A stretch of DNA of 64,000 bases. It comes from Onchocerca volvulus. Taxonomy: Eukaryota > Nematoda > Chromadorea > Rhabditida > Onchocercidae. Location of the stretch: positions 7,066,888-7,130,887 of the forward strand of contig HG738138.1 in the NCBI GenBank assembly GCA_000499405.2, given 5' to 3'. Below are positions 48,961 through 59,231 of the stretch, piece after piece (positions within the stretch are counted from its first letter, which is position 1; every line of letters starts with the position of its first letter). The notes beneath the pieces are model-generated. The model was given only the letters and a program-made list of their open reading frames with translations, searched no databases and was not told the DNA's origin. The translations under genes were made by a program, and so were the position numbers.

Positions 48961-51900
48961 TTAGTTGCACTTTTTTCAAAAACAGCATGAAAAATCAATA
49001 TAGAACGGAGTAGTTCATTTCGGGATGGGTGCGTTATTGGGATGTTGCGCCGTTCTTCAAAGCATTCATTAAGATAACGAGGGAGTTATGGCGTTTGTTG
49101 ACATGATCCGAGTTTTAAGTCATTTGATTCTGAAAAGTTTGGGATCAGTACTGAAGACAAAGAAACATAGAAAGGAAGGAAGGATTCAGATGATAGAAAT
49201 GATACACATCAATCCCCCAATTACTGCAATATTATGTGTAGTATTGACATTCTGCTTTGAAACAACAGTATGTTTATTCATATTGCCAACAGAGGCGAAC
49301 ACGGGCAGAAAGTGCACAGCATTCCTACTGGCCTAGTGAAAAGCTTCAAAATGAGAACGAGAAAAAAGAAACAAGAAAGGCTTCCGTAATGTATGTTCGA
49401 ATTTACTGGTCAAAGACCATGCTACCTAGATCGATTTAATTGCTTTACTTAAATTTCATTTTTCTAATCTTACATCTTTAAATGACCGTCATCATTTTGA
49501 TTACCAGAAAATATTTGGAATATATTGAAATATTAATTGGGACTTAATTTACTTCACAGTGTAAATTTCTTCAATTCATATACAACCAAACTGCAGAAAC
49601 TGGCCAAGAAACAAGCCCTGCTCAACATTGTTGTATTTCTTGATCATCATTTTCTGCATCCACTTCGAAGTTTTCATTGCTGGCATTATCATATTCGATG
49701 TTGAGGGAACACAAAGCAATAAGTCAGTAGCCTTTATTCTAGGAATTTCTTACTATACATTTCACTATTCCGAATTCACAGCTTTCCTTTCCATCTCGAG
49801 AATGGATATAGAACAGTAGGAAAGGACAGCCTTTGAACGCTCTTCTATTACTGGCAACGGACTACTTGAAATATATATTTTGAAATCAAAAAAATCACGA
49901 ACGCAAACATGTTGCTATTGGGATTGTCACTCTTCCAGTAAAATGCTGCCATTTCTGGAAGATGTCATTGAACATCTAGCATATGCTCGGCGAAGGGAAA
50001 AAATTTACGTAAAAATTCCAATTCTGATGAAATATGCGAAATATGCAAAAGTGCATTTGCGCAATGTGATATCGGCTCGAAGATAACATTCTAATCTCTC
50101 TATTTTTTCTCTTCAGGCACAGATTTTATGAGCTATAAAAAGAAATAGAAAATTAAGAATAGGAAAAAGTCTGTGCGCATAAATGGGTAATTGTAATACG
50201 AGGAATTCGAAAACAAATTCATAGTGGTTGCGAAACTTTCTCAAGTGGATTGAGGAAGCATGTATTTCTAAAATTAAACTTTACCGTGGAGACCGAATTT
50301 ATTTTCTACTGTAACAACAATAAATATTCATAGATAATTAGTTTCCTGAATTCTAATTTGGAGTAATTCCGAACAAAGTCACCTCTCATCATGTGATTTT
50401 CTCAATATGACATTTGGAACAGCGATTGAATCAAATCCAGTCGATTATGTCCAATGATTTATACTTTACTATTCGTGATGCAGTATTCGAATTCGGATAA
50501 CTTTTTTTTAGAGTAATAATGAATTCTGGCATTTAATTTAACTGAAAAGTCAGTGCTCTTAAAAGACTCATACTTTACCAACTATGACCACTGCACTTTT
50601 TGATTCGAAATTCAGTTTTTCTTTTTTTTTTTTTTTTACTGTGATTCTTAACAGCAGTCAGATGACAATATTTCATTCCTTTTTCTCCTTTATAATAGCT
50701 GGAATATTTTATAAATGTAAAACTTCTAATTGCGAGAAAGACTATATGTTGAAATTGTAGTATCTGACTTAGTTCAATTTGATATCATTTAACTGAAAAA
50801 AAAAAAAAAAAATGCGGAAATGCTTTAATTCATTGTACATTTTTCCATAAATATATAACACTTCTCAGCATCTGAAATTTATACGAATTAAAATTCAAAT
50901 TTTGTCAATTTTTGCAAAACGCGTGAGTCACAGATATATTTTCTGGTGCTGGCCTTCTCATGGGAACTATAACAAACTTTTTCATTCACTAAGAATCGCG
51001 AATGAGCAATTAAAGAAAATAATTTGGAATTCCTGCATTAGCTGACTATTTTGTGCTTATTGTGATAGATCTGTGTTACATAACATTTATTGAACGGAAT
51101 GACGAGCAAAAAAGATGGATCTTAATTTAATGTTAATTATCTGAATACGTGATCGGAGAGAGAGGGAGAGAGAGAGAGAGAGAGAGAGATATTTGGGCCA
51201 TAGAAAGTGGAACAGTTCAAAGAAATCTCATGCCAGCAACAGTGTCGACAAAAATAACTTCCAGAAAACGTGGTGAGAAATGATCGATCAGCTAGCCATG
51301 AATGTGCTCACTACCTAGAATCAACACCTGCGGGTACATCTAATCTACCACTCATCTTCCATCACTCATCTCGAATACTTTCTTTTAGCTCCAGAAAACA
51401 TCGTAACAAACATCCACCACTTTTTCATGCATCAGATAATTACCGAAAGAGTGAAATGGCCACAAGTTGAACTTGTGATCAGTTTGGTTGAGGGAAAGAG
51501 AGACAGAGATGTTCTTTATGGGATTGAGAATTGTATCGTAGATTCGAAGAGCTACGGGAATACAACTATCATCACACTGGAATATGGATTGAAAATGATA
51601 GAAGAAATGGAAAGCGAAAGAGATTAATGATGGACCAGGAAGGATGAGGAGGAAAAATTCAGGAAAGCAAATAAATGAAGGCAGAAACGGCTAAAACAAC
51701 CGTAAGGAGAATCTATTATGCACTAACTGAAATTCCTAGTCTCGGAAACAAAAGTTTATCAAAGCAAACTCATTGAGTATGTTCAATCAACTTATTGATA
51801 ACTTGATGATTGACAGTTAACTTCTGCATGTCTCACAATAATAATTTTTAAACATAAAAGTAAAAATATTAACCCTCCAGTTGTTAGGCACTTAGTTATT

Positions 51901-53728
51901 AAGTTTAATCATTCCAAAATTGGGAGAAGGGAGGAAGATGGGAAAGGGAAAGAGAATCATTCTCTCATAGCAGCATATTTGAATAATTTCGTAAACTTAT
52001 AGGAAGTTTCTTTGCATCTGGATTATCTTCCTTACAAATGTTCATTAATTTCGATGATTCATGTTTAAAAATGAGATTCTATGATCGTAAATAACTTGTT
52101 GACATGAATAAGCTACATATTACGTAAGAAGCGGAAAAGCATGATGATCAAAAAATCGACAAGGGAAGGGCAAAAATGAAATGAACTAAGGTAAATCTGA
52201 AGAATTAAGCAGTGCAAACATGAATGTTATTTACTTATTTTCATTGCATCGCAATGGTACAACAATAGGAGGCTAGAACGGAAGATTGGTTCATTCCTCC
52301 TTGTTGCGGCCACTATCAGGGATGCATTAATAATCCCGAAATTCAAAATTTCAAAGTAGTTTTAAGCAATCAATATGACTGAAATGGAAGCAATTGCAAG
52401 TTGAAGCTGGCAAAAATAGCCAATTTAATGCGAATAGCATGCGGATGGGTAATGATGTAGCAGCAGAGACAAAAAATGCCCGCTTCCACGTAAAATGTAC
52501 ACATCTGAATTGACGGTCGCCTTTTTTCACTCCTTTGAAGAATTGCTCACCGAGAATTGTAGAAGTGAATCTTGAAGTTGCAAGTGAGAGGAAAGGAGGA
52601 GAGATGGATGGTTGCAGCAGATAGCTCCGTAGAAAAAGGGGAGCACAGACTTTCGGCACCAGGCACCGAACAAATAATATATCGTCCTTAAGTATACACA
52701 ACACTCAGCTACTGCCATGTTTCATAGCAATTTGTTCTAATGGATCAAATTCTTTCAGGAAAATTTTCGGTTTAGGAAACAAACCTTTCCATTTTCTTGA
52801 ACTCTTTTACCGTTTTCTCCGGTTGTCTCTCACATCTTATCAGTACAAATGGATAAATTTCTAAAAGAAATCCATGTTTGTGAATGCAATTTAAGGAGAA
52901 CGAATACTGCCGAACCGAACTTATTCTTTGATTGATTCTTTTTTTTTTTTCCTTTCAAACATTTTTTTTCGTCTTGAAATGTGCTAAAGTTCAATTTCTT
53001 TAATAACATATGGGAAAACTTCGAAGTAGGACGCTGGGAAAATAAATTTTTAAATCTTAAGACTGAATTGCTAATGGTTGCGCACCTTACTGATAGATGA
53101 AGTATCGTAGCTTTGAATATCAAGTTTTAAATTTCGTTAATCTATCTTTTCTTCATTATTTATATCTATCAGAACTATCAGGATAATCTTAAATAGCACT
53201 TGTGATAAACATAAAAATCAGAATAATCGCTGCTAGGAGAATCCATGAATAATCAATTCTTTAAGTTTGATTCTGTCCTCTCTCGGTTATAATTATAATC
53301 AAAAAGAAGAAAACAATCGAATGGGTTAAGTTCTGAACAACGCCATGAACTGCCGGATCACTTAGTGAATCCTAATAAGTTGTCCTACACCACAGACGAG
53401 CTGCTTATTGTATGAAAGAGCCTTACCATGAACCGTTAAATCATTCAGTTTAACATATCCATTTCAGTTAGACCCCATGATCTGGATCAATTAATCTTTG
53501 CGAAGAGCTCACAGTAGTATTTGTTCTATTTTTCTTAAAACAACTAGAGTATTTTCATTTTCCAGTATCAATTTGCTATTCACTTTCACCAGGATGACAT
53601 TCCAGTTGAATTTTGTGTATGAGAAATTAAGCAGTTTATTAGATTATTCCTTACACAGTTCTAATTCAAAAAGATTAAGCATTCTAATGTGGTCCTTTTT
53701 CCTAAAATTTAGATACTGTCACTGTCAG
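48961..53728. other. Region without a recognisable gene
   Basis: Several short frames are open but none shows a known domain. The plus frame at 49628-49819 is hydrophobic (LYFLIIIFCIHF). The minus frame at 52704-52351 has slightly higher GC. No splice-consistent exon chain was found. The (GA) microsatellite lies within this stretch. Confidence 0.45.
51155..51189. repeat. (GA)n microsatellite
   Basis: Run of GA/AG dinucleotides broken by one ggg near its left side. On the plus strand it forms a polypurine tract. Confidence 0.9.
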
Positions 53729-53881
53729 GTAACAGCAAATGAAATTAGTCATTTTGGAAAGAGTGCTGGAGAAAGCTGGACCATTCACTGTTTACCGGTT
53801 GGTAATATAAATAATGTCGAAAGAGACATAGCCATCGGCAACAGAGCTGCAAAGGGATTAATTTTGGACATTTATGCTTGA
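53729..53881 (+). pseudogene. Possible carboxylesterase-like exon remnant
   Basis: After an acceptor-like CACTGTCAG, a frame of 50 codons runs to TGA and contains ISHFGKSAGESW. The GKSAG element fits the GxSxG nucleophile elbow of the carboxylesterase/cholinesterase family, where the usual context is FGxSAG. The residues after it do not follow the family well and no other exon of such a gene is nearby, so this is at best a decayed fragment. Confidence 0.25.
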
Positions 53882-54297
53882 ATGAACTTTGAAATTCAAT
53901 TCTATATTATATACAAAAAACCTCATACAGATTATAATTATTGCAAATATAGTTTGATAATAAAAAAAAAAAAGTCTAGAATACAATGGTTAGCTGTAAG
54001 AATCGTGAATGAGTGAAGCGGAAATTGATTTTAATTTATAATTGAGTCCAAATTGGACCGACTTCAATTTTGATATTGCCACACAAAAAGGTATTGAATT
54101 CGACAATGTTGAACATTATTGAAGTATTTGTTTTCCATAACAAATATTTTTAGCAGCTTGGATTCTGTTGTTGAAAATATTTCGCCGATAAATTATCGTT
54201 TTTGCATTAAGTTCATCGAAAAATTAAGATCCATTGTATATATGTGAATCATTTATAATAGCTGATACAGTAGGAAACAAACTATTACTTGTGACCT

Positions 54298-54740
54298 GTG
54301 ATGTCAGATAAGTTTGTTAACAGCACTGTTGCAGTGATAATCATTGTCGCTGAAATCGCGAGGATAAAAGAAGGAAACCAGTGTGTGGCCGAAATCGCGA
54401 GGAGTACCAGAGGATAAGTGATTTCTTTGCTCCTCAAGTGTATCTTTTGTTTATTGTGTGGATTTATTTCTTTTTTTTTTAGATCAAATAGCTATGTAAC
54501 CTTTATTCTTTGTTGTAGTCAAGTTTAAGCGCCAAAAGAGACGCGGTCTCATGCGCTAATATGGAGCTTTATTGTAGATCAAACTCCATCCGTATCCTCC
54601 CTCAATAAATAAGAAGAGGGTTCTGAGCGTAGGATCATTTCGAAGGATCTTTGGTTTGCGATATCGTTATTAGAATTGTTTGTCATTAGAATTGTTACTG
54701 GCTGATTTGTTATCGTCACTTGTCTTATCGCTTCATCAGA
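54298..54740 (+). mobile_element. Possible solo-LTR-like segment upstream of the SL1 copy
   Basis: The segment begins TGTGATGTCAG and ends CTTCATCA, so TGATG...CATCA form short inverted ends. It contains an internal AATAAA at 54604-54609 and a doubled 13-bp GAAATCGCGAGGA block near 54350 and 54392. These are features of a long terminal repeat, but no partner LTR or reverse transcriptase was seen and the tRNA primer site is not evident. Speculative. Confidence 0.2.
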
Positions 54741-54752
54741 TTTTATAATAAA

Positions 54753-54774
54753 GGTTTAATTACCCAAGTTTGAG
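54753..54774 (+). other. Exact copy of the nematode SL1 spliced-leader exon
   Basis: All 22 nt of the canonical SL1 leader (GGTTTAATTACC...TTTGAG) are present and are followed by GT at 54775-54776. In an SL RNA gene the leader is followed by a donor and, about 30-60 nt later, by an Sm site (A-U4-6-G between stems). Here no such site is seen; a U-poor, purine-rich sequence follows. I therefore call it a leader copy, most likely carried in by reverse transcription of a trans-spliced transcript, and less likely a degenerate SL RNA gene. Confidence 0.85.
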
Positions 54775-55430
54775 GTTCCGAGAAGAACACAACAAGAAAC
54801 AGGAATTCTCAAAAATTGTCACGGTTAAGAAGATCAGCGACAACTATAATATTCAAAAAGCAGATGACAGTTCTTTTGAGAGCATCATACCAAACACTGA
54901 TAAGAACTCCATATGTTTCATCTCTGATAGAATATCGAAATAATCCTCCCCAAAGAATTTGATAAAGAATGGTCAATTGCAAAGCATATTTTTAACAAAC
55001 AATTCAAGACGATACTTGCATGAGATGTTATCGAATATGTGAATTTTAATTTACTCAACCAAATTTCCTTGTTCTGAATGACAGGACATAAGTTGTCGAT
55101 TAAGAAGTGCTGGAATCAAACATTTGTATGCAGCAGTCAGGAAGGCTTAACTGAGCGATGACAAAAGATAACTAGTTTGTTGAAAAAGTACTAGCATACA
55201 ATACTGAGTTTTCGGTCATTTTTGAGATCCGATAATCAGAAAAGATCATGGAAGACAGGATAAATTGGTTGACAAGATTCTAGAAAAATTTCTTGTGTTT
55301 AACAAATAAGATAAACGATAAAGTAATGTTGGAATGATTATGGCACGAATTTTTTGATTTCAAATGTCAAGCTGTGAGAGAGGAACTGAAAAACTTTCGA
55401 AAAGAAAACCGAAAATTCATGTGAATTATT
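54775..55430 (+). pseudogene. Decayed coding sequence following SL1 (unrecognised)
   Basis: Directly after the leader one frame stays open for about 60 codons (FREEHNKKQEFSKIVTVKK at its start, no Met) and stops near 54937. A second frame then reads on (PKEFDKEWSIAKHIFNK) until further stops, and open pieces alternate between frames up to about 55430. The charged, non-repetitive composition looks like broken coding DNA. I do not recognise the family. No poly(A) tail or target-site duplication could be identified. Confidence 0.35.
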
Positions 55431-55598
55431 TTTATTTGATTTTGAAAATGGAAGTAAGTAATTATAAAATTTCAATGGTATTAATTTTTATCCGAATCAG
55501 AAATATTTTTTGAAATCCAAAAAGCCCATTTATTCTTCAATGGTTCTATCATCCAATTGCAAAAAATGAAAATATGATGAATTTGACATTTACGATTG

Positions 55599-55638
55599 AG
55601 ACCTGCAGAATTGCAATCACATTATGAACTGCAGGTCT
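55599..55638. repeat. Inverted repeat, 10-bp perfect arms
   Basis: AGACCTGCAG (55599-55608) and CTGCAGGTCT (55629-55638) are perfect reverse complements around a 20-nt loop; with one bulge the stem extends by a few bases into gattg/aatc. Confidence 0.8.
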
Positions 55639-55924
55639 AATCCTTGTGAGTAAAATTTGTTATTGTCTAAAGAAGGTTTCCTTCATTCTGCAAGGATATC
55701 TTTTTAATTATTCAAATAACGTGTCTCCTGAAAATGAGATGGCTGTTCTTCTACTGTGTTTGCAAACGGATCTGTCATTTTGGCTGTGGGTGGTTGGTGT
55801 TCTGAAAGTTTTGTTTTTGGCAAGTTGCACAAACGATAGCTGTGAGAAAGACTTTATTGATTGATGAAGGAATAATTCTTCGTTTATGTTACAAAACAGT
55901 TATTAGGGAAGATCCAAATAAATT

Positions 55925-56062
55925 TCGTCGCTCGTAAAGATCGAGTAGAAGAATACTGCTCAACTGAATTGCTTCAACTCTGACAGGCTTCGAAATCCTC
56001 ACTTTTTAAATCCTTCGAAACTCCTCTTCTTCAGTTCAGCTTATTTGAACTCCAACGTGTCG
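55925..56062 (-). repeat. Dispersed repeat, copy 2 (inverted)
   Basis: Read on the minus strand it shows TTGGAGTTCAAATAAG, GGATTTAAAAAG, GATTTCGAAG, CAATTCAGTTGAGCAG and GCAGTATTCTTCTACTCG in that order. The order matches copy 1 at 45140-45297 except that in copy 1 the GCAGTATTCTTCT block precedes the rest, as if the unit were tandem or circularly permuted. Confidence 0.75.
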
Positions 56063-56733
56063 AAAATTACTGTTGGTCACTTTTCAAGATTTTATTTGTT
56101 ATGGCCAATTATTGAATACAGATATCTTAATACATTGATTTCACATATCCCAACCTAAACCTAAATCTACAAATTTTTCTATCGAATTTCCAACACTGCA
56201 CTTAGTTACCAAGTAAAACTGGAGAAGATATAAAAACCTGTTTAAAAGAAAGCTTGTCCTTGCTAATTTCATATCTGTGGTATCTATATTCAGCAGGTGG
56301 CAAATAAAATTTTGCAAGATATTCTGGAAAGAAGTGGATTCAGAAATAGGTGTGTTGGTGACTTACTGTATTATCTTTGGCTGATATTTCCAGAAAAGCA
56401 GCATTCCAAGAAACGGCTAATTGCCGTCCCTTTTCTGACATGTCGCGCACTGAAGTGTAGATCTAATTTATTGCCCACAACCTCAATGATAAAATTTAAT
56501 GGTAAAATTCTATGGTAAATTCAATTTCTTTTCTCCCCTTCATTTTTTTTTTTTTTTTAGCAGTCACGATATCTACACACTATTCTTTCTCTCGTTAGTT
56601 TCCAACTTTTTATTGAATTTGCTTTATAAGTAGGAAAATAAATACGTTCACTTCCATATCTTATGAAATTTTTTAGATTTATAATAAAATCACCAGAACC
56701 TCACTAATCTTTTTTCCTATGAAAAATCTTCAG

Positions 56734-56851
56734 ATAGAGAGCGCTTCAATTTCATTGTCTAAACTCAATATCACATCTGTCAGTTTACCAGTTCTATATT
56801 CATGTATATCCTTACTTGGAGCACTGACGCTGCTGATTACAAATCCTATAG
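56734..56851 (+). pseudogene. Isolated LMBR1-family exon
   Basis: Between a CAG acceptor and a GT donor, 39 codons read ...LPVLYSCISLLGALTLLITNPIG. The core closely matches the LPYLYSCISxLGxLLLLxxTPLG membrane segment of LMBR1/LIMR (lipocalin receptor-like) proteins. Neither the preceding membrane segments nor the next LMBR1 exon (LARMF...LLVKP) could be found nearby on the same strand. It is either a lone relic of a duplicated gene or part of a gene with very distant exons. Confidence 0.5.
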
Positions 56852-57262
56852 GTAATAATTTTTAAATCCTTTGAAGAATATCGATTAAATAAATTCTCAT
56901 CGCCATCATTACTCAGTTAGTTTCTTTTAGAATGTTTGGAGCGTTCTAAAATTGCCCTATTGTTGATATTCGAAAAGTCAAAAGTTTATTGTGATATCAT
57001 AATAAGTTCACTTTGACTAAAATTGTCTGCCATCAGTGTAATGCAAATTCAATAAATTTCATGAATTTTGAATGATGATAAAATTCACTGGGTTTGCAGG
57101 TACGACTGATATTAGGATTGTAAAAAAGAAGGATAGACTCTATCAAAATTCATGATTCACGGAAAAAACTGAGTTTTAAAATGCTGTGAAGTTCATTTAA
57201 ATAATATGTAAAGAAACTGGTTTTATAAAAAGTCAATTCCCCGTATATATTCATATCCTTAG

Positions 57263-57455
57263 ATATTATAACGAAAGCAGAAATGATCGCATATTGCGAC
57301 ATTTCTGGTTGTTATGTATTTCGACCGGTGGTCATACGCACGCTGGTTGGGAATTTGTTCAGAAATGGTTCGATGGAGAAATTAAGAAAATCTATAGTCC
57401 TTTTTGGGGTGAAGCTTTATTGAATTTGATCGTGAATATAGCTGTGTCGATGTAG
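57263..57455 (+). pseudogene. Possible terminal exon of an M1 aminopeptidase-like gene
   Basis: After TCCTTAG a frame of about 63 codons runs to TAG and includes HTHAGWEFVQKWFDGEIKKI followed by LLNLIVNIAVSM. The spacing of GW-F----W--I and a late LL-LI hydrophobic pair resembles the C-terminal helical region of M1 aminopeptidases (AWxFxxxNWxxI...). No catalytic exon is nearby. Weak assignment. Confidence 0.2.
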
Positions 57456-57946
57456 TTTGTGATTAGAAAGAAAAGTACTATATAGTGAAGAGGATTCTGA
57501 ATTTTTATGTAGCATTAAATGAAACAACACGAAAAAAAAAATAATTGAATCCTCGCCTTTTAAGGGTTCAATTATTTTTTTCTTTTTTTTCTTTTCTTGC
57601 AGTTATTTTTATACATTCGATTGCGTTAACGAAAAAAAGTCCTTTACAAATAGTTGCCATAAATTTTTTTGTTGATTCGTATGAGCAATGAGTACGCTGG
57701 TTATGATACGTTTTTGAATTTCCATTCTAAGTGAAACAATACTTCAACTGCCTCACGTATAGAACATCATGCATTTTAAAATTTAGTCAAGGAAATAAAT
57801 TCCATTAGTTGAAGAATTTCATTTAATTAATACATTTACTCAAAGAAATAAAATTCGCGTAATTACATTTAAAAATTTAATCTTTTTTATTATAATTATT
57901 GATATTGATATTGGCTTCAGTATTTTTGGGGTTCATTCATTTCCTA

Positions 57947-57974
57947 GTCGAATAGAAAAATACTGCTCCTGGTT
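57947..57974 (-). repeat. Possible third fragment of the dispersed repeat
   Basis: On the minus strand it reads GGAGCAGTATTTTTCTATTCGAC, close to the GAGCAGTATTCTTCTATTCGAC block of copy 1. Only this block is recognisable. Confidence 0.4.
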
Positions 57975-58867
57975 ATAATTCTAGCTCTTTGTATAGTGAG
58001 AGATTGTTTTACAATCCACATCGAAAGATAATATAGGATAAATAAATCAATCGTTGCTTATATGGAGACCAAATCGAAAGATAAGACAAATGAATTTATT
58101 AGTTCGGTACAAATAACGCTTTGATTACTTTGAGTAAAAATATTGTAATAATATTACGGTTATTCCAGCAATTAGAGCTATTTGGGACAATATTCCTAGG
58201 CAGACATGATCGTTAATAACATAGATTAAAGTACAATGCAACGTCATTATCCATTCTCTGCAATTTTTCGCCAGAAAAAAATGTTTAGAACAGATTTCAT
58301 GGGAATGCTGAACAGACAAGTGATGAACCTGGTAATTACGGAATCTCTATTTGTACAAAATGATTACATTCGGTACAAATAATTATTTGGTTGCAGGAGA
58401 ATGAAGTGAATTTCACGATCTATTGAAATATATTAGGAACTTTGAAAGTTTTTACAGTGTCATGTAGCAACTGAAAATGTCGGTCCAAGTCTCTCGGAAC
58501 ACTTTGCCATTTTTTTCAAACTCTTAATATAAACAATTATCATTACACACTGTAATATATTTGATGATCTAGCTGGCTTTAAAGATGTAATATGATTCCT
58601 AGATGATTTGAAAAATGTAGCGAAAGTTTAAGCTCGTAATCTAACACACATCTTTAGTGAGGGGAATTCAGGAATGGATTTTCGATACAGTTCCTTTTTT
58701 TGTTTTCATTAAGTACAATGATGGCTGTTTAAGGGAATATTTAGGAAAATTCTAAAATTTTATTTAAAACATATCAATGTTACAGAATTTAGTTGAAAGA
58801 TCTCATTAACGAAACATCTGCGAAAGAATTTTTAAGAAGGAAGTTAGGAAGTTTCAAAATCTTGAAG

Positions 58868-59104
58868 TTATTGTGGGTCATGAAACGAGTTTTTTGTTTT
58901 CTTGAAGATGGAGAGAATAGTCAGTAAAAACAGCGCCAGCAGCAGAAGTAGCACGAAGTTGATTTGTGCGTATATAATATCAGTTTCTGGATGCAGCAGT
59001 ACTACTGCATACGTTGATTTGTGAAATTCAAAAGATAAAAGAGAAAGGGTTGATAAAAGAGAAAGTTTTTCTCCCACTTTCCTTACCATGCCATGCATCA
59101 GCAT
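58868..59104 (-). CDS. Small open frame with one membrane segment (unrecognised)
   Basis: Single-exon frame of 78 codons on the minus strand. Its C-terminal half has one long hydrophobic run (INFVLLLLLALFLLTILSIF) followed by lysines, as in a single-span membrane protein. It starts inside the perfect hairpin at 59072-59130 and is divergent to the MAM gene. AT-rich DNA often yields hydrophobic frames by chance, so support is weak. Confidence 0.2.
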   Translation of the reverse strand: MLMHGMVRKVGEKLSLLSTLSLLSFEFHKSTYAVVLLHPETDIIYAQINFVLLLLLALFLLTILSIFKKTKNSFHDPQ

Positions 59105-59130
59105 ATCATGGCATGGTAAGGAAAGTGGGA
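59072..59130. repeat. Perfect 24-bp inverted repeat with 11-nt loop
   Basis: The left arm 59072-59095 (TCCCACTTTCCTTACC...) and right arm 59107-59130 are exact reverse complements over 24 bp, separated by CATCAGCATAT. It lies about 100 bp upstream of the MAM gene start codon. Each strand of the palindrome carries ATGGTAAGG, a good 5' splice-site sequence. Confidence 0.95.
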
Positions 59131-59231
59131 TAAAAATGGAAAGTTACAGGAAACAAAGGAGGATGAAGGAAGTTTGTCGAGCAACAGCAACAAGGCATTC
59201 CACGCCAAATTCATGAACCACATTACCAGAA

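Noticed and set aside
49628..49819. Hydrophobic plus frame as part of a membrane receptor or the LMBR1 gene
   Set aside because: Does not match any LMBR1 segment and has no partner exons; AT-rich DNA readily yields hydrophobic frames.
52351..52704. 117-codon minus-strand frame as a gene
   Set aside because: No domain similarity; an overlapping alternative frame is also open, and composition alone is weak evidence.
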